NCBI GenBank assembly: GCA_963830725.1
Contig: CAWHNO010000013.1
Span: 248,001-312,000 of the forward strand
Reading direction: 5' to 3'
DNA: 64,000 nucleotides
Origin: DASSUW01 sp963830725
GTDB lineage: Bacteria > Actinomycetota > Thermoleophilia > Solirubrobacterales > Solirubrobacteraceae
Below the pieces are notes generated by a model. The model ran no database searches and was not told the DNA's origin. It saw nothing but the letters and a program-made list of their open reading frames with translations. A program made the translations under genes and the position numbers. The number at the start of each line of letters is the position of its first letter. Position 1 is the first letter of the stretch. Of the stretch, positions 1 to 10,313 are shown one piece after another.

Positions 1-1
1 A

Positions 2-49
2 GAGTTGGAGCAGGAGCTGTCCTCTGTCCTTGCGAAGTTGACATCGTGA
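2..49 (+). CDS. 3' end of an unidentified gene (partial)
   Basis: An open frame enters from the left edge and stops with TGA at 47-49. The visible C-terminus reads ELEQELSSVLAKLTS, a short charged helix-like tail. The stop overlaps the GTG start of the next gene as GTGA, the coupled spacing seen at many junctions in this window, which is the main reason to believe the frame is real. The tail is too short to name; a dephospho-CoA kinase tail is one possibility, but nothing here proves it. Confidence 0.5.
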   Translation, partial: ELEQELSSVLAKLTS

Positions 50-684
50 CCGCCCACGCCCCGGCCCGCCCCCGTAGCCGGCGCCGCCCGAGCCGCAGCC
101 GCGCGTTCCGGCGCCGCGCGCTGCTGCTCGCCTTCGTGGCCGTCTCCGCCGGCGTCGTGATGCTGATCCTCTCCCCGTGGGCCGACAAGGCGGTCCAGGA
201 GATCAGGCTGCCGCTCCAGCACGACGACATCATCCGCCAGCAGGCGGAGCAGAAGAACCTCGACCCGTCGCTGATCGCCGGGGTGATCTACGTCGAGTCG
301 CGCTTCCGCGACCAGACCTCGCACGCCGGCGCCAAGGGCCTGATGCAGATCATGCCCTCGACCGCCCACTACATCGCCCGCAAGTCCGGCGGCACGGAGT
401 TCGTCCAGGGGGACCTCGCCACGCCGCAGATCAACATCTCCTACGGCTCCTGGTATCTGCGCTACCTGCTCGACCACTACCACGGCAACACCGTCCTCGC
501 GCTCGCCGCCTACAACGCCGGCGAGGGCAAGGTCGACGAGTGGTGGCGCGAGGCGGCCGACCGCGGCGAGCGCTTCCGCGTGGCCGACCACATCCCGTTC
601 CCGGAGACCCGCAACTACGTGGACAAGGTGCTCGAGGCCCGCCGCTCCTACCGGCGCGAGTACGCGCGGGAGCTGGGCCTGTGA
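46..684 (+). CDS. Membrane-anchored lytic transglycosylase (SLT domain)
   Basis: This 212-residue protein should cleave peptidoglycan glycan strands outside the membrane. An Arg-rich N-terminus (residues 8-24) precedes one membrane segment (about 25-44), giving an N-in anchor with the enzyme outside. The SLT domain follows, with the catalytic Glu at about residue 84 in the YVESRF context, then GAKGLMQIMPSTA and the AAYNAGEGKV motif typical of soluble lytic transglycosylases. The GTG start overlaps the upstream stop by 4 nt, and the stop overlaps the aldo/keto reductase start, so all three are probably cotranscribed. The fold assignment is firm; whether it serves growth, division or secretion cannot be told. 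Confidence 0.9.
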   Translation: MTAHAPARPRSRRRPSRSRAFRRRALLLAFVAVSAGVVMLILSPWADKAVQEIRLPLQHDDIIRQQAEQKNLDPSLIAGVIYVESRFRDQTSHAGAKGLMQIMPSTAHYIARKSGGTEFVQGDLATPQINISYGSWYLRYLLDHYHGNTVLALAAYNAGEGKVDEWWREAADRGERFRVADHIPFPETRNYVDKVLEARRSYRREYARELGL

Positions 685-1649
685 ACCGCCGCGCGCTCGG
701 CCGCACCGGCCTCGAGGTCTCCGAGATCGGCTACGGCGCGTGGGGCATCGGCAAGACGATGTGGCTCGGCGCCGACGACGACGAGTCGCTGCGCGCGCTC
801 AACCGCGCCATCGACCTCGGGCTGACGCTGATCGACACCGCGCTCGGCTACGGCGACGGGCACAGCGAGGAGCTCGTAGGCCGGGTGGTGCGCGAGCGCT
901 CCGAGGACATCGTGGTGGCGACCAAGATCCCGCCGAAGAACCGGATCTGGCCGGCGCCCGACGGGATCGATCCCGAGGACGCGTTCCCGGCCGATCACGT
1001 GCGCGCCTGCACCGAGCGCAGCCTGCGCAACCTCGGGCTGGACACGATCGACGTCACGCAGTTCCACGTCTGGTCGGACGAGTGGGTGGGGCGGGGGAGC
1101 TGGCTCGAGGGGGTCGAGGCGCTCAAGGGCGAGGGCAAGATCCGCGCGTTCGGCGTCTCGATCAACGACCACCAGCCGTGGAACGCGCTGAAGCTGATCG
1201 AGAGCGGCGCGGTCGACACCGTGCAGGTGATCTACAACGTCTTCGACCAGTCGCCCGAGGACGAGCTGCTGGACGCCTGCTCGCGGCACGGGATCGGCGT
1301 CCTCGCCCGCGTGCCGTTCGACGAGGGCGCGCTGACCGGCACGATCGGGCCCGACACCGAGTTCCCGGAGGGCGACTTCCGCAACCGCTACTTCCGGGAC
1401 GACCGCAGGCAGCAGGTCGCCGAGCGCGTGCAGGCGATCCTCGACGACCTCGGGATCGAGCGCGAGCAGCTGCCCGAGGTCGCGCTGCGCTACATCCTCT
1501 CCCACCCGGCGGTCTCGGCCGCCATCCCGGGCATGCGCTCGGTGCGCAACGTCGAGCGCAACTGCGCGGTCGGAGACGGGCGAGGCCTGCCGGCCGAGCA
1601 GGTCGCCGCGCTCAAGCAGCACCGCTGGGACCGGAACTTCTACCGCTGA
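681..1649 (+). CDS. Aldo/keto reductase
   Basis: A 322-residue NADPH-type aldo/keto reductase with a TIM barrel. It starts like the family (ALGRTGLEVSEIGYG). The catalytic tetrad is visible as Asp52, Tyr57, Lys82 and His129 (IDTALGYGDG, VATKIP, QFHVW). The C-terminal cofactor-binding part (SAAIPGMRSVRNVERN) is present and the length is normal. The GTG start was chosen because it overlaps the upstream stop (GTGA) and gives the canonical N-terminus; the longer open frame runs back through the transglycosylase gene and is a shadow. The substrate is unknown. The gene is followed by a large palindromic repeat. Confidence 0.92.
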   Translation: MNRRALGRTGLEVSEIGYGAWGIGKTMWLGADDDESLRALNRAIDLGLTLIDTALGYGDGHSEELVGRVVRERSEDIVVATKIPPKNRIWPAPDGIDPEDAFPADHVRACTERSLRNLGLDTIDVTQFHVWSDEWVGRGSWLEGVEALKGEGKIRAFGVSINDHQPWNALKLIESGAVDTVQVIYNVFDQSPEDELLDACSRHGIGVLARVPFDEGALTGTIGPDTEFPEGDFRNRYFRDDRRQQVAERVQAILDDLGIEREQLPEVALRYILSHPAVSAAIPGMRSVRNVERNCAVGDGRGLPAEQVAALKQHRWDRNFYR

Positions 1650-1660
1650 GGCGGGGTCGG

Positions 1661-1800
1661 CGAACGTCAACTGCGCTGGGTAGGGAAGCCGGGGAGCCGA
1701 CGGATGGCGCTTTACCCGGCATATGTCCGGTAAAGGCGCCAGGGACCGCCGGCGCGGCCGGCTCCCTCGCCCGCCCTACTCCAGCCGCAGTTGACGTTCG
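1661..1800. repeat. 140-bp nested palindrome (type I)
   Basis: The ends 1661-1685 and 1774-1800 are inverted copies of each other (about 25 nt, one or two mismatches). Inside them GGGAGCCG/CGGCTCCC-like arms pair, and the centre (1706-1740) is a further palindrome, GGCGC-TTTACC ... GGTAAA-GGCGCC. The unit fills the convergent gap between the reductase and the small membrane protein and contains no gene. A related end sequence lies at 21697-21723. It could be a MITE/REP-like element, a bidirectional terminator, or both. Confidence 0.75.
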
Positions 1801-2022
1801 TCAGGGTCGCCGCGGCGGCAGCGGCCGCCGCCGCTCGCGGGCGAGCCGGCCGTTGCGCTCCGGGTGCTCGTCCGGCTTCGGCTCGGGCGGCGGCAGCTTC
1901 TTCATCGCCTCCGCCCGGTCGCGATCCTCCGCGCGGCCGACGAGGTAGAAGACATACGACACGCCGGCGACGGCCAGGATCCCGGCGAGCGCGAGCAGGG
2001 CGGCGACCAGCGTCGTCGACAT
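1801..2022 (-). CDS. Small single-pass membrane protein
   Basis: A 73-residue protein of unknown function. Residues 4-27 form one hydrophobic segment (LVAALLALAGILAVAGVSYV), followed by a cytoplasmic, charged and proline-rich tail (KKLPPPEPKPDEHPERN then RRR). The ATG at 2022 is preceded by TATTCT only 6 nt upstream, fitting leaderless transcription. It is divergent from the GH3 gene, with 18 nt between the starts. The stop codon abuts the type I palindrome. I do not recognise a family. Confidence 0.65.
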   Translation of the reverse strand: MSTTLVAALLALAGILAVAGVSYVFYLVGRAEDRDRAEAMKKLPPPEPKPDEHPERNGRLARERRRPLPPRRP

Positions 2023-2040
2023 GCAGCGAGAATACGGCCT

Positions 2041-4408
2041 GTGAGCGAGCATGTCCTGCGCGAGCGGCTGGAGCGGCTGAGCCTGGAGCAGAAGGTCCGG
2101 CTGCTCACGGGCGCCGACTTCTGGGCACTCCACGACGAGCCGGCGGCCGGGCTGCGGCGCCTGGTCACGTCCGACGGCCCGGCGGGCGTGCGCGGCGAGC
2201 GCTGGGACGAGCGCGAGCCGTCCGCCAATGTGCCGTCGCCGACGCTGCTGGCGGCGACCTGGGACGAGGCGCGGATCGAGCGGCTCGGGCGCCTGCTGGC
2301 CGCCGAGGCACGGCGCAAGGGCGTCGACGTCGTGCTGGCGCCGATGGTCAACCTCCACCGCACGCCCTACGGCGGCCGCCACTTCGAGTCGTTCAGCGAG
2401 GACCCGCTGCTGACCGGCCGGATCGGCGCCGCCTACGTTCGCGGGCTTCAGGCCGAGGGCGTGGCGGCGACGGTAAAGCACTTCGTGGCCAACGACTCCG
2501 AGACCGAGCGCTACACGCTCGAGGCGCGGGTCGGCGAGCGGGCGTTGCGCGAGCTCTACCTGGCGCCGTTCGAGGCGATCGTCCGCGACGCCGGCGCCTG
2601 GACCGTCATGGCCGCCTACAACGCGGTCAACGGGCCGACGATGACCGAGTCGCCGATGCTCCAGGCGATCCTGCACGACGAGTGGGGCTGGGACGGGCTC
2701 GTGATGTCCGACTGGACAGCGGCGCGCTCCACCGAGGGCGCCGGCAACGCCGCGCTCGACCTCGCGATGCCGGGCCCCGACGGCCCGTGGGGCGACGCGC
2801 TGGTCGAGGCGGTCCGGGACGGGCGCGTGAGCGAGCAGGCGGTCGACGCGAAGGTGCTGCGGCTGCTGCGGCTCGCCGCCCGGGTCGGCGCGCTCGAGGG
2901 GGTCGAGCCCGAGGCGCCGCGCGCCCGCCCGTGGAGCGACGACGCGGTCGCGGCGGAGCTGCGCGCCACGGCGGCGGCCGGCTTCGTGCTGGCCCGCAAC
3001 GACGGCGTGCTCCCGCTGCAACGCGGGCACGCTCGCGCTCCTCGGACCGAGCGCCGCCGTGGCGCGCACGCTCGGCGGCGGCAGCGCGACCGTCTTCCCG
3101 CCCTACACCGTCTCGCCGCTCGAGGGCCTGCGGGCGGCCGGGCTCCAAGTCAGATGCCATGCGGGCGTGCGCGCTCACACACGGATCCCGGCCGCCACGC
3201 CGGAGCTGCTGCCCGGCGGCGTCGACGTCCGGTTCCTCGGCACCGGCGGCGAGGAGCTGGACCGCGAGCATCGTCAGGGCGCCGCCTTCACCTGGCTCGG
3301 GACGCTCCCGGCGGGCACCGCCGAGATCGAGCTGCGCGCCACCCTGCGCCCCGCCGCGACCGGCGAGCACGTCGTCGGCGTGACCGGCGTCGGCCGCCAC
3401 CGGCTGACGCTCGACGGCGAGCAGCTGTTCGACCGGCGCGTCGAGCTCTCGCCCGGCGCCGACCTCGGCGAGGCCGTCCTGCGCCCGCCCCAGCACGGCG
3501 TGCCCGTGGCCCTCTACGGCGAGACCGAGCTCATCCTGCGCTACGAGCCCGAGCCGGGCAGCCCGCTGGCCGCCGTCCACATCAACGTCGACCCGCCGTT
3601 CGGCGATTCGGAGACCGAGCTCGAGCGGGCGGTCGAGCTCGCCCGCGGGGCCGACGTGGCGGTCGTCGTGGTCGGCACCAACGAGGAGGTCGAGTGCGAG
3701 GGCGTCGACCGGGACTCGCTCGCGCTGCCCGGCCGGCAGGACGAGCTGGTCGCGCGCGTGGCGGCCGCCAACCCGCGCACCGTCGTGGTGGTCAACGCGG
3801 GCGCTCCCGTCCTGCTGCCGTGGGCCGACGACGTCGCGGCGATCCTGCTCGCGTGGTTTCCCGGGCAGGAGTTCGGCAACGCGCTTGCCGACGTCCTCAC
3901 GGGCGCCGTCGAGCCCGGCGGCCGGTTGCCGACCACGTGGCCGAAGACGGAGGAGGGACTGCCGTCCACCCGGCCGCAGAACGGCATCCTCAGCTACGAC
4001 GAGGGCCTGTTCGTCGGCTACCGCGCCTACGACCGCGACGGCCGCGAGCCGCTGTTCCCGTTCGGCCACGGCCTCGGCTACACCGACTGGGAGTACCTGG
4101 CCGTCGAGCCGGGCGAGACGCACGTCACCGTCCGCCTGCGCAACGCCGGCGCCCGCCGCGGCCGCGAGGTGGTGCAGGTCTACGCCTCCAGGCCGGACAG
4201 CGCCGTCGAGCGCCCGCCGCGCTGGCTCGCCGGCTTCGAGATCGTCGAGGCCGACCCGGGCGAGCAGGTCGACGCCGAGGTCACGATCGCGCCGCGAGCG
4301 CTGGCGCACTGGGACGGCGGCTGGACCGTCGAGCCCGGTGAGTTCCACTTCGAGGCCAGGGCTGCCGCCGCCGCGAGGGACGGCGACGGCAGCCGGAGCA
4401 CCACCTAG
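2041..4408 (+). CDS. GH3 beta-glucosidase with PA14 insert (one frameshift)
   Basis: A family 3 glycoside hydrolase of about 788 residues, probably hydrolysing terminal beta-linked glucose or related sugars from oligosaccharides. Domains in order: TIM barrel with the KHFVANDSE motif and the nucleophile Asp in GLVMSDW (about residue 224); alpha/beta sandwich; a PA14 carbohydrate-binding insert (about 390-520); the second half of the sandwich (VVVVGTNEEVECEGVDR); and a C-terminal fibronectin-like domain. No signal peptide is seen, so it is probably cytoplasmic. One extra base near 3018-3030 shifts the frame between GVLPLQ and LALLGPSAAVART; both halves are full and conserved, so this is probably a sequence error. 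The stop overlaps that of the convergent ABC permease. The GTG start was chosen as the first start before a typical GH3 N-terminus. Confidence 0.88.
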
Positions 4409-5329
4409 CCCTTGACGGCGCCTGCCGTCAGGCCCGCCACGATGCGCTTCTGGAACAGCAGCACGAGCAGCACCAGCGGGATCGAGATGACCACCGATGC
4501 GGCGGCATGCGTTCCGAGCGGGACCTCGAACTGCGAGTGAGCCGGTGAACTGCGAGATCGCCACCGGCACGGTGCGCGCCTCCGGCGACGGAGGTCAGCG
4601 TGAGGCCAGCAGGAACTCGTTCCAGGCCGCGATGAACGCGAGGATGGCCGTCGTCGCGAGGCCGGGGGCGGCCAGCGGGACGATCACCTTGCGGAACGCC
4701 TCGAAGTTCGTCGCCCCGTCGACCAGCGCCGCCTCCTCGAGGTCCCTCGGGATCTCCTGGAAGAACGACACGAGGATGTAGATCGCAAGCGGCAGACGCG
4801 AACGTCAGGTACGGGATGACCAGGCCCGGCAGCGTGTTGAACAGCAGGGCAGGCCGAGCGGCGGTTGCGACCACAGACTGGAACAGCGGCGTCGCGATCG
4901 CGATCGGCGGGAACGTCGTGATCGATGAGCACGAGGCCGAGCAGCAGGAACTTGCTCGTGAATCTTCAGGCGCGCCAGCGCGTAGGCGCAGAACGCGCCC
5001 ACGAGCAGCGCCAGGAACGTGACGCGTGAGGCTCACGATCGCGCTGTTGGCCAGCGCCCGCATGAAGTCGTCGTTCTGGAAGATCGACTGGTAGTTGTCC
5101 AGCGTCGGGTTGGGCGGGACGATCGGCGGAGCGCCAGGTCCGGGCCCGGTCTTCAGCGAGATGTTGACCAGCCAGTAGAACGGCGACAGGCAGAAAAGCA
5201 CGACGCGGCGACGGCGACGCACAGCCACCACGGCGGTCCCGGCGCCTGTCGGCCCGCTTGCGCTTGGCGGCGACCGCGCGGGTCGGTCGCGCCGGCGGCA
5301 TCGGCGGTTCCGGTTGCGGCGGTTGCCAT
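4405..5329 (-). CDS. Sugar ABC transporter permease, MalG type (frameshifted)
   Basis: The second inner-membrane subunit of a carbohydrate ABC importer of the CUT1 class. Scattered frames together give the usual pieces: the N-terminal FYWLVNISLK segment, the family phrase NPTLDNYQSIF, the EAA-loop region around the sequence reading GDELRGVPQGDRPAG in a shifted frame, and the conserved C-terminus QKRIVAGLTAGAVKG. The ATG at 5329 lies 2 nt after the stop of the upstream permease gene. At least three single-base indels interrupt it (about 4530, 4800, 4990-5030). Because malF, the binding-protein gene and the regulator are all damaged the same way, poor sequence is likelier than decay. No ATP-binding subunit is encoded here; a shared MsiK-like ATPase elsewhere would be normal for actinobacteria. 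Confidence 0.78.
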
Positions 5330-5330
5330 G

Positions 5331-6274
5331 TCAGTCCTCCGCCAGTCCGCGGATGTTGCCGCCGACGAACCGGATGTACAGGAACGAGACGGCCATCACG
5401 ATGAGGAACGTGATGACCGCCAGGGCGGCGCCCGCTCCCGATGATGTGGTTCGCCGTGAAGGTCTGGTAGGCCTCCAGCGACAGGGTCGTTGGTGCCGTT
5501 GCGCGCCCTTGGTGAGCACGTACGGCAGGTCGAAGATGCGCAGCGCGTCGAGCGTGCGGAAGATCAGCGCGACGAGCAGCGCCGGCATCAGCAGCGGCAG
5601 CGTGATCCGCCTGAACCGCTGCCACGTCGTCGCGCCGTCGACCTTCGCCGCCTCATAGATCTCCCCCGGTATCACCTGCAACCCGGCGAGCAGCAGCAGC
5701 GCCATGAACGGCGCCGTCTTCCACGACGTCGGCGAGGATCATCACGATCATCGCCTGCGGCGCCTCCCCGAGCCAGACGATGTTGGTGCCGAGTATGAGG
5801 TTCACGAGCCCGAGCGTCGGGTCGAAGATCGACCGCCACATCATCGCGGTCACCACGGTGAGCACGGCCCACGGGACGAGCACGACAGTGCGCAGCAGGC
5901 CCTGGCCACTGGAACGCGCGTGCCATCGCCAGCGCCATGCCAGCCCGATGATCGACCTCGAGGGACACCGACGAGCCCGTGAAGACGAACGTGATGCGGA
6001 ACGCGTCCCAGAACTCGGGGGTCCTGGAGGCTCGATGTAGTTGCCCAGGCCGGCCGGCGAGCCCAGCGGGAGACCCCCGCCACGCGATGACGCTGTACTC
6101 GTGCAGCGACAGCCAGACCGCGTAGACGATCGGGTATGCCGCGACGAGCGCGATCAGCAGCAGGGACGGCGAGATCATCAGCCCGCCAGGCGGCGCTCCG
6201 GAGGTACCTCGGGAGCGCCGCCCGGCTGGCGTGCCGGCCTCGATGGAGGCGGCTTCCAGCCGTGGCTCGCTCAG
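5331..6274 (-). CDS. Sugar ABC transporter permease, MalF type (frameshifted)
   Basis: The first membrane subunit of the importer. The frames give MISPSLLLIALVAAYPIVYAV (membrane segment 1), FWDAFRITFVFT, LVPWAVLTVVTAMMW, the TNIVWLG periplasmic stretch, and the EAA-loop signature reading GEIYEAAKVDGATTWQRFRR, which contacts the ATPase. The C-terminus is VRFVGGNIRGLAED. About four indels (near 5470-5500, 5720, 5900 and 6040) break it. The start is uncertain: the frame of the first segment continues upstream to a CTG at 6274 that overlaps the binding-protein stop as CTGA, while the first ATG (6178) would leave little N-terminus. Gene order binding protein-MalF-MalG is the standard CUT1 order. 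Confidence 0.78.
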
Positions 6275-7599
6275 AAGGTCGCCAACGCGTCGATTGATGT
6301 CCGTATCCGCCTGTCTTGAGCGCCTCCTCCGGGGACATGGAGCCCGACAGCGCCGCGTTGACGTTCTTGTAGATCGCCTCCGAGATCTGCGGGTACACCG
6401 GCGACACCGGGCGTGCCTTGGCCTGGTCTCGACGGCGTCGCGCAGCGCGTCGGCGAACGGTACTTCTTCTTGACCTCCGGGTCGTCGAAGACGGCCGCAT
6501 CGTCGGCGTCTTGGAGTACTTGAGCACTGGGCGTTCTTGGTGATCCGCTCGGCTGGTCGCGTAGTCGATCAACTTCAGCGCGCCGCCCGGGTTCTCGAGT
6601 ACACGGAGATGACCATGTTGTGGCCGCCGAGGATCCGCGCCTTGCCGCCGCCCTCCCACTCCGGGTAACGGCGCCACGGCGAACTTGCCCTTGACCTCGG
6701 CGCCTCCTGCGACAGCGCGTACGCGTACGACCAGTTGCGCATGAACGTCGCCTTGCCGGCCTCGAAGTGCGCGGCGGGCCGGCTCCTCGGTCATCGGTCG
6801 TCACGCCTTCGGACCGCGGTGCCGTTCTTGACGCCGTCGACCATGAACTGCAGCGCCTCGACGTTCTCAGGCGAGTCGATCGTCCGACTTCTTGCCGTCC
6901 TCGGAGAGCACGCTTGCCGCCGGCGGCGAACGCGTAGCTCGAGGAAGTCGACACGTCAGGCCCTCGTACGCCGAGCCCTGGTAGACGATGCCGTCGTTCT
7001 GCGCGGCGACTGCTCGTAGACCTCCTGCCAGGTCGCGGGGAACATCCTTGACCTGGTCGGTGCGGTAGTACAGCAACGCCGCGTCCGAGACTGCTGCGGC
7101 GTCGCCCCAGACCTTGCCGTCGAACGTTGACGGTCTCGAGCGTCGCCTCGATGAGGTCGTCCTTGCGCGTCTCGACATATGGCGTCATGTCGATACAGCC
7201 ACTTCTGCGACGCGAACTCCGCGGTCCAGATGACGTCGGCCGAGAAGACGTCGCAGCTCGCCCGACTTGGCCTTCTGGCGCTGGACGAACTGGTCGTGCG
7301 CTGCTCGTCGGCCGAGGTCGAGAACTCGAGCAGGGTGACCTGCAGGTCCGTGGTTCTGCCTCGTTGAACTCCTCATCGCGGTCGTTGACGTCACCGCCGG
7401 TGTCCTTGCCGGATGCAGTACGGTCACGTCGCCGTGGCGCTCTCCATCGACGCCGGGTCGATGGCCTTCACGCCCTCGGTGGCGCCGGTCTCCGTCGTCG
7501 GTGCCGCCGCCGCCGCCTGTCTTCGTCGTCGCCGCACGCGGCGACGAAGACCGCGCAGGCGAGCGCCATGCACAGCAGGTACACGAATCTCTTGGACAC
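6271..7599 (-). CDS. Sugar-binding lipoprotein of the ABC importer (frameshifted)
   Basis: The extracytoplasmic solute-binding protein (family 1, MalE-like). The GTG at 7599 follows a GGGGAGCT ribosome site and encodes a lipoprotein signal (KRFVYLLCMALACAVFVAAC, then GDDED), so it should be lipid-anchored. Later frames contain recognisable family blocks: QGSAYEGLTC (a shifted reading of a hinge-proximal strand), FEAGKATFMRNWSY-like text in the shadow frames, and the C-terminus YPQISEAIYKNVNAALSG with SMSPEEALK, the usual end of these proteins. At least eight indels make this the most broken gene of the window. It starts 28 nt after the regulator stop, so regulator, binding protein and permeases look like one operon. 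The ligand is unknown; the neighbouring alpha-glucosidases suggest maltodextrin-type sugars. Confidence 0.75.
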
Positions 7600-7626
7600 G
7601 AGCTCCCCCTCAGTCCGTGGGTGTGG

Positions 7627-8659
7627 TCAGGAACGTACCCTCTTGCGGTCCGTGCATGCTTCCCGACGGCGATCCCCGCCGCCGGTGGTTGCGCGAACGA
7701 CCAGCCGGACCGGCAGCTGCCGCCCGGTTATGGCCGCACCCTCGAGTGCGGCCAGCAGGAGGTTCGCGCCGATCGCGCCGCTCTCCTCGAGCGGCTGGGC
7801 GACCGTGGTCAGGCCCGTGTAGCGGGCAACTTCGATGTCGTCGTAGCCGATGACCGAGAGGTCGCCGGGGACGCTCGCGCCGAGCGTCGTCCGCGGCTTC
7901 GAGCACGCCCATCGCCTGCGTGTCCGAGGCCGCGAAGATCGCGGTCGGCGGGTCCTGAGCCTGGAGCAGCGCGCGCGTGAGTTCCGCGGCGTGCTCGCGT
8001 CCGTGCGAGGCTCGTCGCACGAGCTCGGGATCCACGTCGAGCCCCACCGCGGCGAGCGCCTGCTCGTAGCCGGCGCGCCGGGAGGCGCTCGAGGTGAACC
8101 CGTGGTAGTTGTGCTCGAAGTCGCCGAGGAAGGCGATCCGCTCGTGGCCGAGGTCGAGCAGGTGCTCGGTGGCCAGGCGGCCGCCCGCGACGTCGTCGGT
8201 GTGGACCGACGGCATGCACTCGTGCGGGTGGTCGACGAGCACCATCGGCATCCCGGCCGCGGCGAAGCGGTCGAGGTCGGCGGCCGGCGGGCACAGCGAG
8301 ATCGACAGCAGTCCGTCGAGGCCGCCGGGCAGGCTGCGGAACAACTCCGAGTCCTGGCCCGGGCGTTCGACGTCGAACAGCACCATCCGGTAGCCCGCCC
8401 CGGCCAGGACGTGCGAGATGCCGCGCAGTCGCTCCATCACCGACGGGCGGGTGAAGAACGGCGCGACCACGCCGACCGACAGCGTGCGACCGGTGGAGAG
8501 AGCACGCGCAGCCGGGTTGGGCGCATAGCCGAGCTCGGCGATCGCGTCGAGCACACGCTGTCGCGTCTGCTCGCGCACCGCCGGCGAGCCGTTGATGACC
8601 CGCGACACCGTCGCGATTCCGACCCCGGCATGCCGTGCGACTTGGGCGATGTTCGCCAA
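7627..8659 (-). CDS. LacI-family transcriptional regulator (one frameshift)
   Basis: A sugar-responsive repressor of about 343 residues. The N-terminal helix-turn-helix is canonical (NIAQVARHAGVGIATVSRVI), with the hinge helix NPAARALSTG, then a periplasmic-binding-protein-like sensor (SVGVVAPFFTRPS ... FAASDTQAMGVLEA). One indel near 7890 shifts the frame before TLGASVPGDLSVIGYDDIEV; the restored frame stops at 7627. The TTG at 8659 was chosen because it puts the helix-turn-helix at residue 4. It is the first gene of a regulator-importer operon, divergent from the GH13 gene, and the LacI-type operator 8680-8693 lies between the two starts, so it probably represses both itself and the glucosidase. 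The inducer is inferred to be an alpha-glucoside. Confidence 0.88.
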
Positions 8660-8679
8660 CCCTCGCGTCCTCTTCTCCG

Positions 8680-8693
8680 TGGAACCGCTTCCA
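8680..8693. promoter_or_regulatory. LacI-type operator
   Basis: TGGAACCGCTTCCA is a 14-bp dyad (TGGAA-CCGC-TTCCA) of the form bound by LacI-family repressors. It lies 20 nt upstream of the regulator start and 68 nt upstream of the divergent GH13 start, the right place to control both directions. The role is inferred from form and position. Confidence 0.7.
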
Positions 8694-8760
8694 TGGAATC
8701 AGTACCACGGCCGGCAGTCAACGTGCAAACCACCCGTGGAGGTTCGTATGCTCCGCCGCC

Positions 8761-10313
8761 ATGTCGTGGTGGCGGCACGGTGTCCTGTACCAGATCTATC
8801 CGCGCTCGTTCGCCGACTCGGACGGCGACGGGGTGGGCGATCTGAAGGGGATCGTCTCCCGGCTCGACCACCTCGAGTGGCTCGGGCGTGGACGGCATCT
8901 GGCTGAACCCGACGATGCCGTCGCCCAACGACGACTGGGGTTACGACGTCGCCGACTACCGCGGCGTGCACCCGGAGCTGGGGACGCTCGAGGACCTCGA
9001 CGAGCTGGTGGCCGAGGCCGGCAGCCGGGGGATCCGGGTGCTGCTCGACCTCGTGCCCAACCACACCAGCGACCGCCACCCCTGGTTCCGGGATGCGCTG
9101 ACGGGCCGCGACGCCCGTCACCGTGACTTCTACGTCTGGGCCGACCCGGCGACCGCAGGCGGGCCGCCCAACAACTGGCTGTCGAACTTCGGCGGCTCGG
9201 CGTGGACGCTCGACGAGGCCTCAGGCCAGTACTACCTGAACAACTTCCTGCCGACCCAGCCCGACCTCAACTGGTGGAGCGAGGACGTCCGGGAGGCATT
9301 CGACGACGTGCTGCGCTTCTGGTACGAGCGCGGGGTCGCCGGCTTCCGGATCGACGTCTGCCACGCGATCGTCAAGGACCGCGAGCTGCGTGACGACCCG
9401 GCAGCGACGCCGGACGACCATCCGAAGGTGCGCGAGCGCGGCACGCGGCAGGTGTTCTCCATGAACCGGCCCGAGGTCCACGACGTCCTCAAGCGCTGGC
9501 GGCGGGTCTCGGACCCGGACCGCATCCTGGTGGGGGAGACCTACGTGCTGGAGCTCGACCAGCTGTTCCCGTACTACGGCTCCGGCGAGGACCAGCTGCA
9601 CCTCGCGTTCAACTTCCTGTTCGTGCACTCGGAGCTCGACGCGACGCAGCTGCGCGCGGTGGTCGAGGCGATCGAGGAGAAGCTGCCGGACCGGGCGTGG
9701 CCGGTGTGGACGGGCTCGAATCACGACGCCGGGCGGCTCGCCACCCGGTGGGGCGGCGGCGACGAGGCGAAGGCGCGCGCGGCGCTGATGATGCTGCTCA
9801 CGCTGCGCGGGACCGCCTTCCTGTACTACGGCGACGAGATCGCCCTGCCGGACGCGACCCTGGATCCGGCGAAGGCGCTCGACCCGGTGCCGCACCGGAC
9901 CGGCGACCCGAGCCGCAACCGCGACCGCTGCCGCACGCCGATGCAGTGGGACGGCGGGCCGGGGGCGGGCTTCACCGACGGCGGCGAGCCGTGGCTGCCG
10001 TTCGCCGACGCTCGCAGCGTCGCCGCCCAGCGCGAGGACCCGGCGTCCGTGCTGCATCTCGTCCGCGACCTGATCGCGCTGCGCCGCGAGCGCGCCGACC
10101 TGCGCGACGGCGGCTACGCGACGCTGCCGTCCCCCGCCGGCACGTGGGCGTGGCAGCGCGGCGACGGCGTCAAGGTGGCGCTGAACCTCTCGGACGCTGA
10201 CGCCGCGGTCGACGTGCGGGGGCACGGTCCTGATCGGCACCGACCGCTCGCGCGACGGGCGCGCGTTCGACGGCCGCCTCGGGCCGTGGGAGGGCGTCGT
10301 CGTCGATGGCTGA
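8761..10313 (+). CDS. GH13 alpha-glucosidase / oligo-1,6-glucosidase (two frameshifts)
   Basis: A cytoplasmic family 13 hydrolase of about 516 residues that should release glucose from maltose- or isomaltose-type sugars. The start GVLYQIYPRSFADSDGDGVG is typical of the oligo-1,6-glucosidase group. Visible motifs: DLVPNHTSDRHPWF (region I), GFRIDVCH with the nucleophile Asp (about residue 198), ILVGETY with the acid/base Glu, and WTGSNHDAGR (region IV). Extra bases near 8887 (before DGIWLNP) and in a G run near 10217 shift the frame; the restored end is RLGPWEGVVVDG. The end overlaps the next GH13 start by 8 nt. It is divergent from the LacI-importer operon across a shared operator and probably acts on the imported oligosaccharide. 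Confidence 0.9.
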
